The notes beneath the pieces are model-generated. The model had not been told where the DNA came from, searched no databases, and saw only the letters and a program-made list of their open reading frames with translations. From Liolophura sinensis (Eukaryota > Mollusca > Polyplacophora > Chitonida > Chitonidae), in assembly GCF_032854445.1 (NCBI RefSeq), contig NC_088304.1, positions 19,665,704 to 19,729,703 of the forward strand: a stretch of 64,000 bases of DNA, in the 5' to 3' direction. Position numbers and translations under genes: made by a program. Within the stretch, counting starts at the first letter, position 1. Each line of letters begins with the position of its first letter. This document shows positions 1-9,549 of this stretch, piece by piece.

Positions 1-19
1 AACATTTTATTTTTTTTAT

Positions 20-165
20 TTAGATATGTGTTTGTTTGGTGGTTTGCTTTGGGTTATCAAGACGGCGTCTCCTTGCAGCTCACCGACATATTTATGGTAG
101 TGAATTACTGGAACGCAATGCCGAAGACACCAACTACGACACCCCACCAAGTCACGTTACACTGA
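20..165 (-). mobile_element. SINE family 2 body fragment
   Basis: This stretch shares a block (CGAAGACACCAACTACGACA and its surroundings, then a CACCCCACC..GTCAC block) with the better preserved copy at 14890-15065. It is a diverged internal part of a second, shorter SINE-like family whose sense strand is minus here. The 3' end with its tetranucleotide tail is absent. Confidence 0.45.
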
Positions 166-768
166 CACTCAGTCCACTATTACTTCGCCTATTTACTTGG
201 CAAAGAAGAGCCAACGTTACTATAAAGTTCTGGTTTTATTTGTTGCTTGATTCCTTATCCTGGGTTAGCCCATTTGTAATAAGGCAATAAATTTAAAACA
301 AATCTGCCTGGGTGAATCACACAATGAGGGCTGAAAATCAGTGCCATTTTGAGAACTGTGTGCCTTTAAACCAGGATTCTACTGGTGAACTAAGCATCCC
401 CGAAGCCTTGGTTTAATGATACTCTATGTTAACTGTAACGACAACGCCACATTTTGAGTAATTCTATAGCTCAGTGACGTCTGATAAATTGCAATTACAA
501 GGGTGCAGGCTAGACGACGTGAAATTAGCTGCTACTTAAGCATTTGAATGAACATCGGGAGTAAAACTATAACAGAAGTGAACTGGCAAGAGGACGGTTA
601 CTTGTAATAATTTGCCAGTTACACTTTCGTCGCTTCTCTTGTTCCATTCTCTATGGCTGTAAGTCTTTTATTATAATCAAATGCGAAAAGTCGCATTTCG
701 TGCATTATCTGTTACTTTTTTCAAAACAATACCAGACAGTGAAGTCCAGGTCATGTGAACCTCCTTAC
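166..768. other. No gene seen; probable P450 intron 4
   Basis: I see no coding exon on either strand. In particular there is no P450 heme-binding motif (F-x-x-G-x-R-x-C-x-G) on the minus strand, where the next exon would be expected. The stretch is most simply the start of intron 4 of the P450 gene, whose donor GTAAGG begins at 768 on the minus strand. Confidence 0.5.
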
Positions 769-1034
769 CACAGTGTGCTTCGGAATAAAATAATCTCGAA
801 ACTGGGCCTCGCGTGTGGTAGTATGTACGACACCTAGCGGGAGAACAGTGTAATAGCGGAGAGATTCCAACGTGGCTGCCTCGGTGTAGGGCATGTGACC
901 TTTGTCTGTCAGTCGTGGAGGTCGTTCTCGTCCAATCACAGCGTCGATCTCCTGCTGAATCTTTTTCATCACATCCGGGCGGTGCAAAAGGATAAGAAAG
1001 AAGGCTAGTACAGAGATGCTTGTTGTGCCCAGGC
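769..1034 (-). CDS. P450 coding exon 4 (I-helix end to K-helix)
   Basis: The exon is preceded by a pyrimidine-rich acceptor ending TTTTGACAG and ends at ...AAGCACACTGTG before the donor GTAAGG. It enters in phase 1, completing the split Gly of the I-helix motif, and leaves in phase 0. It encodes GLGTTS, the J helix (HRPDVMKKIQQEIDAVIGRE), the MPYTEA block and ExxR (E353, R356), then FRDYFIPKHTV, the beta strand before the meander. It is 88 codons long without stops. An upstream in-frame GTG makes a longer reading frame, but the splice acceptor defines the true start. Confidence 0.92.
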
Positions 1035-4000
1035 CTGTCAAAATGAGAAGAAAAAAAGAGACGTGAATTTCTATAAATCCATATTTATTGAATCCGTTAT
1101 GCGTGCATGTACCAAACACAGGCTAACTTTTAAATCAAATATAGGTCTGCCAAGCAAGTATCTATTAAACCGGATAGAGGACTGCCAAAGAAACATCTCA
1201 CAAATCGAAAATAAGTCTGCTAAACAAGAATCTCACAAACCCAATATAGGTCTGCCAAACAAGTATCTCTAAAACCTATTGTAGATTTGCCAAACAAGCC
1301 TCTCACAAACCGCATATAGGTCTGCCAAACAAGCCTCTCACAAACCGCATATAGGTCTGCCAAACAAGCCTCTCACAAACCGGATATAGGTCTGCCAAAC
1401 AAGCCTCTCACAAACCAGATATAGGTCTGCCAAACAAGCCTCTCACAAACCGGGTATAGGTCTGCCAAACAAGCCTCTCACAAACTGAATATAGGTCTGT
1501 CAAAAAAGCCTCTCACAAACCTGATATAGGTCTGCCAAACAAGCCTCTCACAAGCCGAATATAGGTCTGCCAAACAAGCCTCTCACAAACCGAATATAGG
1601 TCTGCGAAACAAGCCTCTCACAACCCGAATATAGGTCTGCCAAACGAGCCTCTCACAAACTGAATATAGGTCTATCAAACAAGCCTCTCACAAACCCAAT
1701 ATAGGTCTGTCAAATAAGCCTCTCACAAACTGAATATAGGTGTGTCAAACAAGCCTCTCACAAACCGAATATAGGTCTGTCAAACATGCCTCTCACAAAC
1801 TGAATATAGGTCTGTCAAACAAGCCTCTCACAAACCGGATATAGGTCTGTCAAACAAGCCTCTCACAAACTGAATATAGGTCTGCCAAACAAGCCTCTCA
1901 CACACCGGATATAGGTCTGCCAAACAAGCCTCTCACAAACCTGATATAGGTCTGCCAAACAAGCCTCTCACAAACCGGATATAGGTCTACCGACATACAT
2001 CTTACAAACCGTATACAGGTCTGCCAAAGCTGCATCTTACAAACCGTATACAGGTCTGCCAAAGCTGCATCTGACAAACCGGATATAGGTCTGCCAAACA
2101 AGCCTCTCAGAAACCGAATATAAACACAACTTGTGGTCAAGTAACAGAAACGTTTTGGTTACAGGGGATGTAATTAAGTAACTTCTTGTAGTTAGCTTTG
2201 TTCGGGAGACGATTATTCGGTTTCGGAGATGCTTGTTTGGCAGAGATTTATTCACTTTGGAAGAGGCTTATCCAACAAACCTTTCTTTGGTTTAATAGAA
2301 GATTGTCTTGTTTGGAAGATGTATTTTAGGTTTTGGAGATGGTTATCTGATAAGAGACTTACTTTTGGCGGTGTTCTCACACCATTTACATGTATTTTTC
2401 AAAGTGTCCACCCTAATTTTTCTCATTTTTTTGGACAGATATTAGCAGTGCTGAAAACAAGGTATTACATTTCTCTCCCAGTTTTTTTGAAAAGTAAAGA
2501 CATGAATAAACTAACCATGAGAAAAAAAAAGAGAAATTATATATTAATGGTACAATTAGAGGTATATTGGCGAAGAAGAACAGGATAGGTGTCCCGAAAA
2601 TTAGAAGAATTAGGGTAGTGGTTCGCCAGGAAACTCCGTTGGCGAACTTTGTTCCTCTGCCAGACATCTTCACATTATTATCAGTTCTTTTTCGCTGCGT
2701 TTTAGGCTGAAGGAATGAAAGAATGGCCTCTGATATAGCGATAATGCTGCAAGACTCTCCGTTGGATTTTAGGCAGACAGCATGAATCTGTACGGATTTA
2801 CGGCGACTGGTTTCTTGATCTGGCGTAGAATGTAGATATAGTAAATCAGAATTACCTTGTATTTTGGGTGAATGAATAGCAAGCACTGCAGTGTACATGT
2901 GAGTAGCCTACCCGCACTGACTATCTCCCGCACAATGCCCCGGATGTTGTCGTCTTTCAGCCACGGCGATTCTGATTGCAGCCGTAAGAGCTCGTTCACA
3001 CATCCTCCGGAGGACTCCGAGTCAAACCTTTCCTGGAAAGAACACATTTATATGCTTTGTTTATCTCTTTACTAGATACACAGTATAATAGACGCACGGT
3101 TCGATAACGTAGTCAAAGAAAGAGCTAAACAAACAACAAATGTATCATGAGTTTCGGTTGTTTAAGCCCTTGCGGTATTTATTTATTCATTGATTATTCA
3201 CATGTGTAGTTTGCACATCTGTTTATTTTTAACTGGTGGTTTTTTTTGTACATGTGTGTAATTCTTTTGTAAATATGTGAACGTTTTGTAGAAATTGAAT
3301 TTTTATTTGCACATATGTACAAAAGATTTCCACAAGTACAAAAGATACACACGTGTTTACACAAGATTTTCACATACGTATACAAAATTTCCGCGTGTGC
3401 AAAAATTTTCACATCGGTACAAAGATTTTCACGTATGTACAGAGACTTTCACATACGTGCCAAAGAATGTTATATACATGTATGTATAAATAATGACAGG
3501 TATGTATAAAAGACTGAGAGATATGTATAAAAGAATTTTACATGTACATTTTCAAATTTACATCAAAACTATACGTATGTACAGTTCTTTTGCACATATG
3601 TATAACAGAAAAAATATATTTTTGGCATTAACAGAAAAAAAACATGTACAAATTAGTTAGCCGTAAACGGTCCTGCTACTCAAACAACTCTCGGGTTTAA
3701 AAATGCTTAACACTTATTTTAGATGACTTGTTTGAGATAGTCACGGAAGAGTTATATCGGCTTAAGATTTTTATAAGAATAGTAAAATTAAATTATGATT
3801 GCTGGCCCATATTTCTACAGAATTATGGTTACCGAAAGATGCTTTCTGCCCAATTTCAATCGCAGACAAAATATTTTGCAGAGGTAAAAAAAAATCCGTA
3901 CAGTCCCATTCCTACCTTCGGGATCTCGAACATGAAATACAAATATCTCTCGAAAGCTCGTTTATGATCTCGATACAGCCGTCCGTACCCAAAGGGAAGA

Positions 4001-7000
4001 TGACGTAAGAAGGGAAACAGGGTCATCACGTAAACAATTTGACCCGTCAGGATCTCAAGATCAACGCGCTCAAAATCTATAGCGGCCTGAACAGCGGGAT
4101 GGCCGAGTGGGTAGCGCTCTCCTGTCATCTGAAGTACAAGGTTAGATCATTTTATTACCACTGATAATTTTTAAATGAAATAATACCTTTAGCCTGTAAT
4201 TAGTTTAGACTTGGCTGCGGCTTTTATTCACGATGTTTTTTGATGACTGGCGAAGGTCGCTGCTTTCCTCCAGACATAAGGGTTTTCTGACTATATATAA
4301 ACCTCACCATCATAACATACAAAATACACTTCTTCTGTAAAGCAAATTTATGTTCTTTCCAACACGAAGTCTTCTATGATATTTGAACAACTCTATCTTG
4401 TGTACAATTAACACAAGTTCTTGTGCTGAAAGAATTGAATTTGGATGTTGTACACAATACTTGTTGTAAAATATAGAAGCTTTTGCTGTTTTGCATAAAT
4501 GACCTCATTTTGCTTTAACACAAGTTTGTGTTTTATTATTTTGTAACACAAACATGTTTACTTCACACTTACTTCACACATGTTCATGTTGGGATAACAT
4601 ATTTCTGTGTGGAATGAGAACAACAAAAGCGTTTTTTGTGCATATAAGAAAATTCTTTAGTGCAGCCTCAAACACAATTGAAATAAATAAATAAATAAAA
4701 ACATTGGCATGGAAATGCGTAAGGTAGGGTCAACAATTCGTGAAAACTGTTATGATTGAAAGCACAGCATAGGGAAGATATTGACGTTGTACGGGAGGAT
4801 GACATAGCTGAGGTGACTTATCAGAATGGTGAGGATATTGGCCAAAGACGGGAGGATGACAGAGCTGAGGTGACTTATCAGAATGGTGAGGATATTGACC
4901 AGGGACGGGAGGATAACAGAGCTGAGGTGACTTACCAGAATGGTGAGGATATTGACCAGGGACGGGAGGATAAAAGAGCTGAGGTGACTTACCAAAATGG
5001 TGAGGATATTGACTAGGGACGGGAGGATGACAGAGATGAGGTGACTTACCAGAATGGTGAGGATACTGGCCAAAGACGGGAGGATAAAAGAGCTGAGGTG
5101 ACTTACCAGAATGGTGAGGATATTGACCAGGGACGGGAGAATAAAAGAGCTGAGGTGACTTATCAGAATGGAGAGGATATTGACTAGGGACGGGAGGATG
5201 AAAGAGCTGAGGTGACTTACCAGAATGGTGAGGATATTGACTAGGGACGGGAGGATGACAGAGATGAGGTAACTTACCAGAATGGTGAGGATATTGACTA
5301 GGGACGGGAGGATGACAGAGCTGAGGTGACTTACCAGAATGGTGAGGATATTGACCAGGGACGGGAGGATAACAGAGCTGAGGTGACTTACCAGAATGGC
5401 GAGGATATTGACCAGGAACGGGGGGATAACAGAGCTGATAACAGAGCTGAGGTGACTTACCAGAATGATGAGGATATTGACTAGGGATGGCAGGATGACA
5501 GAGCTGAGGTGACTTACCAGAATGGTGAGGATATTGACCAGGGACGGGAGGATGACAGAGCTGAGGTGACTTACCAGAATGGCGAGGATATTGACCAGGA
5601 ACGGGGGGATAACAGAGCTGATAACAGAGCTGAGGTGACTTACCAGAATGATGAGGATATTGACTAGGGATGGCAGGATGACAGAGCTGAGGTGACTTAC
5701 CAGAATGGTGAGGATATTGACCAGGGACGGGAGGATGACAGAGCTGAGGTGACTTACCAGAATGGTGAGGATATTGACTAGGGACGGGAGGATGACAGAG
5801 ATGAGGTGACTTACCAGAATGGTGAGGATACTGGCCAAAGACGGGAGGATAACAGAGCTGAGGTGACTTATCAGAATGGAGAGGATATTGACTAGGGACG
5901 GGAGGATGGCATAGGTGAGGTGTCTTACCAAAATGGTGAGGATATTGACCAGGGACGGGAGGATGACAGAGCTGAGGTGACTTACCAGAATGATGAGGAT
6001 ACTGACTAGGGACGGGAGGATGACAGAGCTGAGGTGACTTACCAGAATGGTGAGGATATTGACTAGGGACGGGAGGATGACAGAGATGAGGTGACTTACC
6101 AGAATGGTGAGGATATTGACTAGGGACGGGAGGATGACAGAGCTGAGGTGACTTACCAGAATGGTGAGGATATTGACTAGGGACGGAGGATGACATAGGT
6201 GAGGTGACTTACCAGAAGGGTGAGGATATTGACCAGGGACGGGAGGATGACAGAGCTGAGGTGACTTATCAGAATGGTGAGGATATTGACCAGGGACGGG
6301 AGGATGACAGAGCCGTGGTAACTTACCAGAATAGAGAGGATATTGACTAGGGACGGGAGGATGACAGAGCTGAGGTGAGTTATCAGAATGGTGAGGATAT
6401 TGACCAGGGACGGGAGGATGACAGAGCCGTGGTAACTTACCAGCATGGAGAGAATATTAGCCAGGGACGGAAGGATGACAGAGCTGAGGTCGAAGGGCTC
6501 TGTTTTGGTGTCTCTAATAATCTGTACGGTCTCTTCTAACTGCTTACGAGTTATCGTCTCAAACTGGTGATGTGGGTCATCGAACCGCTTCAAAGTTTTC
6601 ACCATGAAATTTCGCTGCAGCTTCCAAATCTCGCCGTAGTCCATAAAGGCTGTGGACGGACCACGGTCGCAATAGCTGAGATGACTTACCAAAATGGTGA
6701 GGATATTGACCAGGGACGGGAGGATGACAGAGCTGAGGTGACTTACCAGAATGGTGAGGATATTGACTAGGGATAGGAGGATGACAGAGCTGAGGTGACT
6801 TACCAGAATGGTGAGGATATTGACTAGGGACGGGAGGATGACAGAGCTGAGGTGACTTACCAGAATGGTGAGGATATTGACTAGGGATAGGAGGATGACA
6901 GAGCTGAGGTGACTTACCAGAATGGTGAGGATATTGACTAGGGATAGGAGGATGACAGAGCTGAGGTGACTTACCAGAATGATGAGGATACTGACTAGGG

Positions 7001-7926
7001 ATAGGAGGATGACAGAGCTGAGGTGACTTACCAGAATGGTGAGGATATTGACTAGGGACGGGAGGATGACAGAGCTGAGGTGACTTACCAGAATGGTGAG
7101 GATATTGACTAGGGACAGAGGATGACATAGGTGAGGTGACTTACCAGAATGGTGAGGATATTGACTAGGGACGGGAGGATGACAGAGCTGAGGTGACTTA
7201 TCAGAATGGTGAGGATATTGACTAGGGACGGAGGATGACATAGGTGAGGTGACTTACCAGAATGGTGAGGATATTGACCAGGGACGGGAGGATGACAGAG
7301 CTGAGGTGAGTTATCAGAATGGTGAGGATATTGACCAGGGACGGGAGGATGACAGAGCCGTGGTAACTTACCAGCATGGAGAGGATATTAGCCAGGGACG
7401 GAAGGATGACAGAGCTGAGGTCGAAGGGCTCTGTTTTGGTGTCTCTAATAATCTGTACGGTCTCTTCTAACTGCTTACGAGTTATCGTCTCAAACTGGTG
7501 ATGTGGGTCATCGAACCGCTTCAAAGTTTTCACCATGAAATTTCGCTGCAGCTTCCAAATCTCGCCGTAGTCCATAAAGGCTGTGGACGGACCACGGTCG
7601 CAATACCGCGCGTAGAAGCTATCCGGGCGTCCAGCGAAAACGTCCCTAGTCTCTTCGGACAAGAAGGCTTCCCGAATCGCCTTTGCACTGTTCAGTACGA
7701 CGACCTTTGTCTCCATCATCGTAATAGAGCAAACATCGCCGAACGGCTTGGTAACACGGGTGACGTTCAAATGAGCATTATTTGAGTAAATGCTCAGAAA
7801 ATTACCTAGTATCGGCAAGCCTATGGGCCCTGGGGGGAATTTGTAGCGCCTGTATTTGATTCTCCTGTACAGCAAGAAAAAGACTGGTATTGTTACGGCC
7901 AAAGCTAACGTCAAGAAAATAGCCAT
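769..7926 (-). CDS. Cytochrome P450, CYP2 clan, four exons, 3' end outside window
   Basis: The gene encodes a heme-thiolate mono-oxygenase of the ER membrane; its substrate cannot be read from sequence. Coding exons on the minus strand are 7926-7372, 4128-3916, 3032-2912 and 1034-769, with GT..AG introns in phases 0, 0 and 1, giving 385 residues. An N-terminal membrane helix (about 3-20) is followed by the hinge PPGP (31-34), C-helix WKLQR (W124, R128), the I-helix and the K-helix E353-S-L-R356. The GEIWKLQRNF and PFDL blocks and the phase-1 intron cutting the I-helix motif are CYP2-like. About 110 residues, including the PERF region and heme cysteine, must lie left of position 1. The I-helix reads A-G-L-G-T-T, so the usual acid before Thr is glycine. 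Introns 1 and 3 are mostly minisatellite. A complete gene is likely, but a decaying copy cannot be excluded. Confidence 0.9.
1130..2115. repeat. 35-bp minisatellite in P450 intron 3
   Basis: About 28 head-to-tail units of 35 bp contain AGGTCTGCCAAACAAGCCTC followed by TCACAAACCGAAT. Units differ by scattered single-base changes. The array fills about half of the 1.88-kb intron between P450 exons 3 and 4. Because 35 is not a multiple of 3, the open frames across it are short, and they look like by-products of the array rather than genes. Confidence 0.93.
2206..2365. repeat. Inverted degenerate copies of the 35-bp unit
   Basis: On the plus strand this segment contains GGAGATGCTTGTTTGGCAGA, GGAAGAGGCTTATCCAACAA and GGAAGATGTATTTTAGG. 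These match the reverse complement of the 35-bp unit (GAGAGGCTTGTTTGGCAGAC). About four diverged units run opposite to the main array, separated from it by about 90 bp of other sequence. Confidence 0.6.
2912..3032 (-). CDS. P450 coding exon 3 (start of I-helix)
   Basis: The acceptor GTTCTTTCCAG precedes GAAAGG at 3032, and the exon ends at 2912 with the first base of a split Gly codon before the donor GTAGGC. It encodes 40 full codons (residues 257-296): ERFDS (the usual KxxFDP-like element), a linker, and the helix I start DDNIRGIVREIVSAG. Joined to exon 4 it gives A-G-L-G-T-T-S. Phase 0 in and phase 1 out matches the neighbouring exons exactly. Confidence 0.9.
3240..3625. repeat. Degenerate ~20-bp repeats in P450 intron 2
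   Basis: Variants of GTACAAAGATTTTCACGTAT and ACATATGTATAAAAGA recur at about 18-22 bp steps, with strong divergence between copies. This is an old, decayed tandem array in the 883-bp intron between exons 2 and 3. Confidence 0.6.
3916..4128 (-). CDS. P450 coding exon 2
   Basis: The acceptor TTGTACTTCAG precedes ATGACAGG at 4128, and the exon ends AAG at 3916 before the donor GTAGGA. It has 71 codons (residues 186-256), phase 0 at both ends. MTGERYPLGHPAVQ follows the exon 1 end as the FGxRF element follows NVIC in CYP2 proteins. LTGQIVYVMTLFPFLRHLP matches the F/G helix region (FPWLRYLP type). The ATG at 4128 is an internal methionine, not a start. Confidence 0.9.
4129..4768. other. P450 intron 1, 3' part, no feature seen
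   Basis: AT-rich intron sequence between the 57-bp array and the acceptor of exon 2. ACACAAGTTTGTG-like motifs (about 4400-4600) recur loosely, but I see no coding sequence, SINE or clear tandem array. Confidence 0.5.
4769..7419. repeat. 57-bp minisatellite built from the P450 exon 1 end and its splice donor
   Basis: There are about 42 units of 57 bp (19 codons), a few with 12-bp insertions (near 5429 and 5617) or 1-bp deletions (near 6180, 7110, 7230). On the minus strand each unit corresponds to the last 48 coding bases of exon 1 (residues 170-185, LSSVILPSLANILSML) plus the first 9 intron bases GTAAGTTAC. By eye roughly 34 units keep the CTG|GTAAG or TTG|GTAAG donor and about 8 have GT changed to AT. 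Since 57 is divisible by 3, long frames such as the 488-codon minus-strand frame at 4730-6196 are by-products. Confidence 0.95.
6350..6674 (-). pseudogene. Duplicated fragment of P450 exon 1 inside the minisatellite
   Basis: Nearly identical to 7281-7605 at a fixed offset of 931 bp. The copy includes coding sequence for residues 108-185 (CDRGPSTAFMDYGEIWKLQR onward), the donor site (exon end 6441, GT at 6440-6439) and flanking array units. The one difference I noticed is GAGAATATT against GAGGATATT. The copy stops inside the exon at CGCAATA, where array sequence resumes. It lacks the exon 1 start and an obvious acceptor, so it is a pseudo-exon. Confidence 0.93.
7372..7926 (-). CDS. P450 coding exon 1 (N-terminus to B-D region)
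   Basis: The ATG at 7926 opens 185 codons ending ...NILSML at 7372 before the donor GTAAGT. The N-terminus MAIFLTLALAVTIPVFFLLY is a signal-anchor helix, followed by basic residues (RRIKYRRYK) and the PPGP hinge. FAGRPDSF and GEIWKLQRNF (C-helix, heme propionate Arg128) fit CYP2 spacing. The last 48 bases are the seed of the 57-bp minisatellite that follows. The frame stays open past the donor as far as 7222, so two further array donors would be in frame, though one of these is mutated. Confidence 0.93.
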
Positions 7927-8060
7927 GTTGTCCCTTGGCCGACTGTGTTGCTCTCCTTCTTTAGTTGTCCTACTTATTTTTACTGTGCTGCACGCACTGC
8001 GGCCGCATTAAGAAACTCCTGAGTCTGCGCTAGCGGGCTAACAACCTCAGCCACTAGATC
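7927..8060 (-). promoter_or_regulatory. Upstream region of P450 with SINE-head-like fragment
   Basis: This is the 5' flank of the P450 start codon. At 7991-7996 CACGCA is the reverse complement of TGCGTG, the core of an AhR/ARNT site, 65 bp upstream of the ATG. At about 8010-8057, TGCGCTAGCGGGCTAACAAC followed by CTCAGCCAC matches the tRNA-like head of the local SINE in minus orientation. No TATA box is evident. A core promoter here is inferred only from position. Confidence 0.35.
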
Positions 8061-8199
8061 TCATGACCCAGTTATGTAAATAGATCACTGTCTCTACCAC
8101 AGTCGTATTTTTAAAAACTCATCATCATTGCATTTGGCTACGTTAAATGTTATGTCAAATTTGAGACCTTCCCTGCTTGCGGATTTCACTTTGTGTCAG

Positions 8200-8474
8200 G
8201 ATTTATTTATTTATTTTATTTCATTGGCGTTTTACGCCGTACTCAAGAATATTTCACTTATACGACGGCGGCCAGCATTATGGTCGGAGAAAACCGGGTA
8301 GAGCCCGGGGGAAACCCACGACCATCCGCAGGTTGCTAGCAGGCATTCCTACTTACGGCCGGAGAGGAAGCAAGCATGAGCTGGACTTGAACTCACAGCG
8401 ACCGCATTGATGAGAGGCTTCCAGGTCATTACCCTGAGCTAGCTCGCTAACCAACTGAGCCACTGAGGCCCCAT
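8200..8474 (-). mobile_element. tRNA-derived SINE (family 1), full length with TSD
   Basis: Read on the minus strand, a tRNA-like head (GTGGCTCAGTTGGTTAGCG as box A, GTGAGTTCAAGTCC as box B-like) is followed by a conserved body (ACCCACCATAATGCTGGCCGC type), the 3' core TTGAGTACGGCGTAAAACGC and an AAATAAATAAAT tail. Target-site duplications TTTGTGTCAG flank it at 8190-8199 and 8475-8484, confirming retroposition. Its small open frames are not genes. Confidence 0.93.
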
Positions 8475-8524
8475 TTTGTGTCAGTATCTATCAGTACAAA
8501 GACGGCTCAATGTTCGTCAAGTTG

Positions 8525-8930
8525 GATGCCATTTCGCGGTTGTCAGTTCGATTTTCAAAAGTAACTTAGATACCAGTTGCTAGTTCGATATTCAGGAGTA
8601 ACTTACATGCCAGTTATCAGTCCGATATTCAGGTTAAAACATATATATCAGGTTAATCTAAAAGAATGTTACCACCAAACTTGGTACGTTTGACACACAC
8701 ACATACACAGAGCACACTTTTGTGACATCAGTTTTGGATTTGGCCCTCAGGGGGCGAATTGGCAACTGGGTTCGTAATTAACTTCTGGCATACTAACTCC
8801 ACTAATTTTTATCACATGCCACCAAACTTGGTACGTTTACACACACACACACACGAACGCACCGTGCACACATTCGTGATATTAGTTTATGATTTGACCC
8901 GCAGGGGACGAATTGGCAATTGTTTCTGTC
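8525..8930. repeat. Small local duplications
   Basis: Three loose ~45-bp copies (CAGTTCGAT..TTCA..AGTAACTTA) occupy 8535-8635. A 147-bp-spaced pair at 8672-8770 and 8819-8916 shares CCACCAAACTTGGTACGTTT, a CA run, and GGGGCGAATTGGCAA. I see no coding sequence. Confidence 0.6.
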
Positions 8931-9540
8931 CACCCAAACAGTAATTCAGTCGCTTGGATTTGGTATATAGTCACCCTTGTAGATTAATATATAGTATTGT
9001 TTTCTCATCGAATGTCACTTTTTCTTATTTTTATTCCATTAACCTTGCCAAAGCTGATCGTGATTGCATTCTGCTGTTGTATTTCTACTATATAATATGT
9101 ATATAAAGACATATTTTTTTTCACTTGTCAATGCTTTCACAGTGACACTCGATAATAAATTTCCATATCTCAGCGTAAATATCATACTTTACTATCAAGT
9201 CACGTATATGTACCATTCTAGTTTCGTAATGAAGTTACTTATTTGGATCTTTGTAATATACTACTTATTGAATATTATGTTTTTGTATCAATTAATTTTC
9301 CCCCACCGTTTATAAATAAAATCAGTAAGGAAGATTTCCTTTGTAAATGTTGTAAACAATATCAGTACCATTTTGGTATTGTATATTATTTATTGATTTG
9401 AAATCTTTTTTCGTTGTATTAGCGTCGTAGTCTGGCAATTTAGTACTATGTGCTCTAAGTGCCCTGTCTAATTGTAAGTACTCGCTGATTGTATATACTA
9501 GTGTCATCCTTTTGCTGTAACGTGGTGATATACACCAGTA
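8931..9540. other. AT-rich DNA, nothing recognised
   Basis: AT-rich sequence with hydrophobic-looking short frames typical of base composition. No domain, repeat or RNA gene is recognised. Confidence 0.4.
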
Positions 9541-9549
9541 CCCCAGGGC

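Noticed and set aside
1-768. P450 heme-binding exon at the left edge
   Set aside because: No F-x-x-G-x-R-x-C-x-G pattern or PERF-like block was found on the minus strand; the left part is SINE family 2 sequence.
1130-2115. CRISPR-like array
   Set aside because: Units are contiguous, with no unique spacers between repeats, in a eukaryotic intron. The same applies to the 86-bp array at 22869.
4085-4135. tRNA-like start (GGATGGCCGAGTGGGTAGCG) at a P450 exon
   Set aside because: It overlaps well-supported P450 coding sequence and its acceptor, and has no matching acceptor stem or B box.
4730-7241. Long minus-strand open frames (488, 393, 354 and 183 codons) as a repetitive protein gene
   Set aside because: They are overlapping frames through the 57-bp array, which is divisible by 3. 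The region lies in a P450 intron, and the unit is explained by the exon 1 end plus donor.
8177-8410. Short plus and minus frames within SINE copies (also 21790-21999, 45094-45327, 46215-46505, 50242-50508)
   Set aside because: They recur with every SINE copy and reflect the element sequence, not genes.
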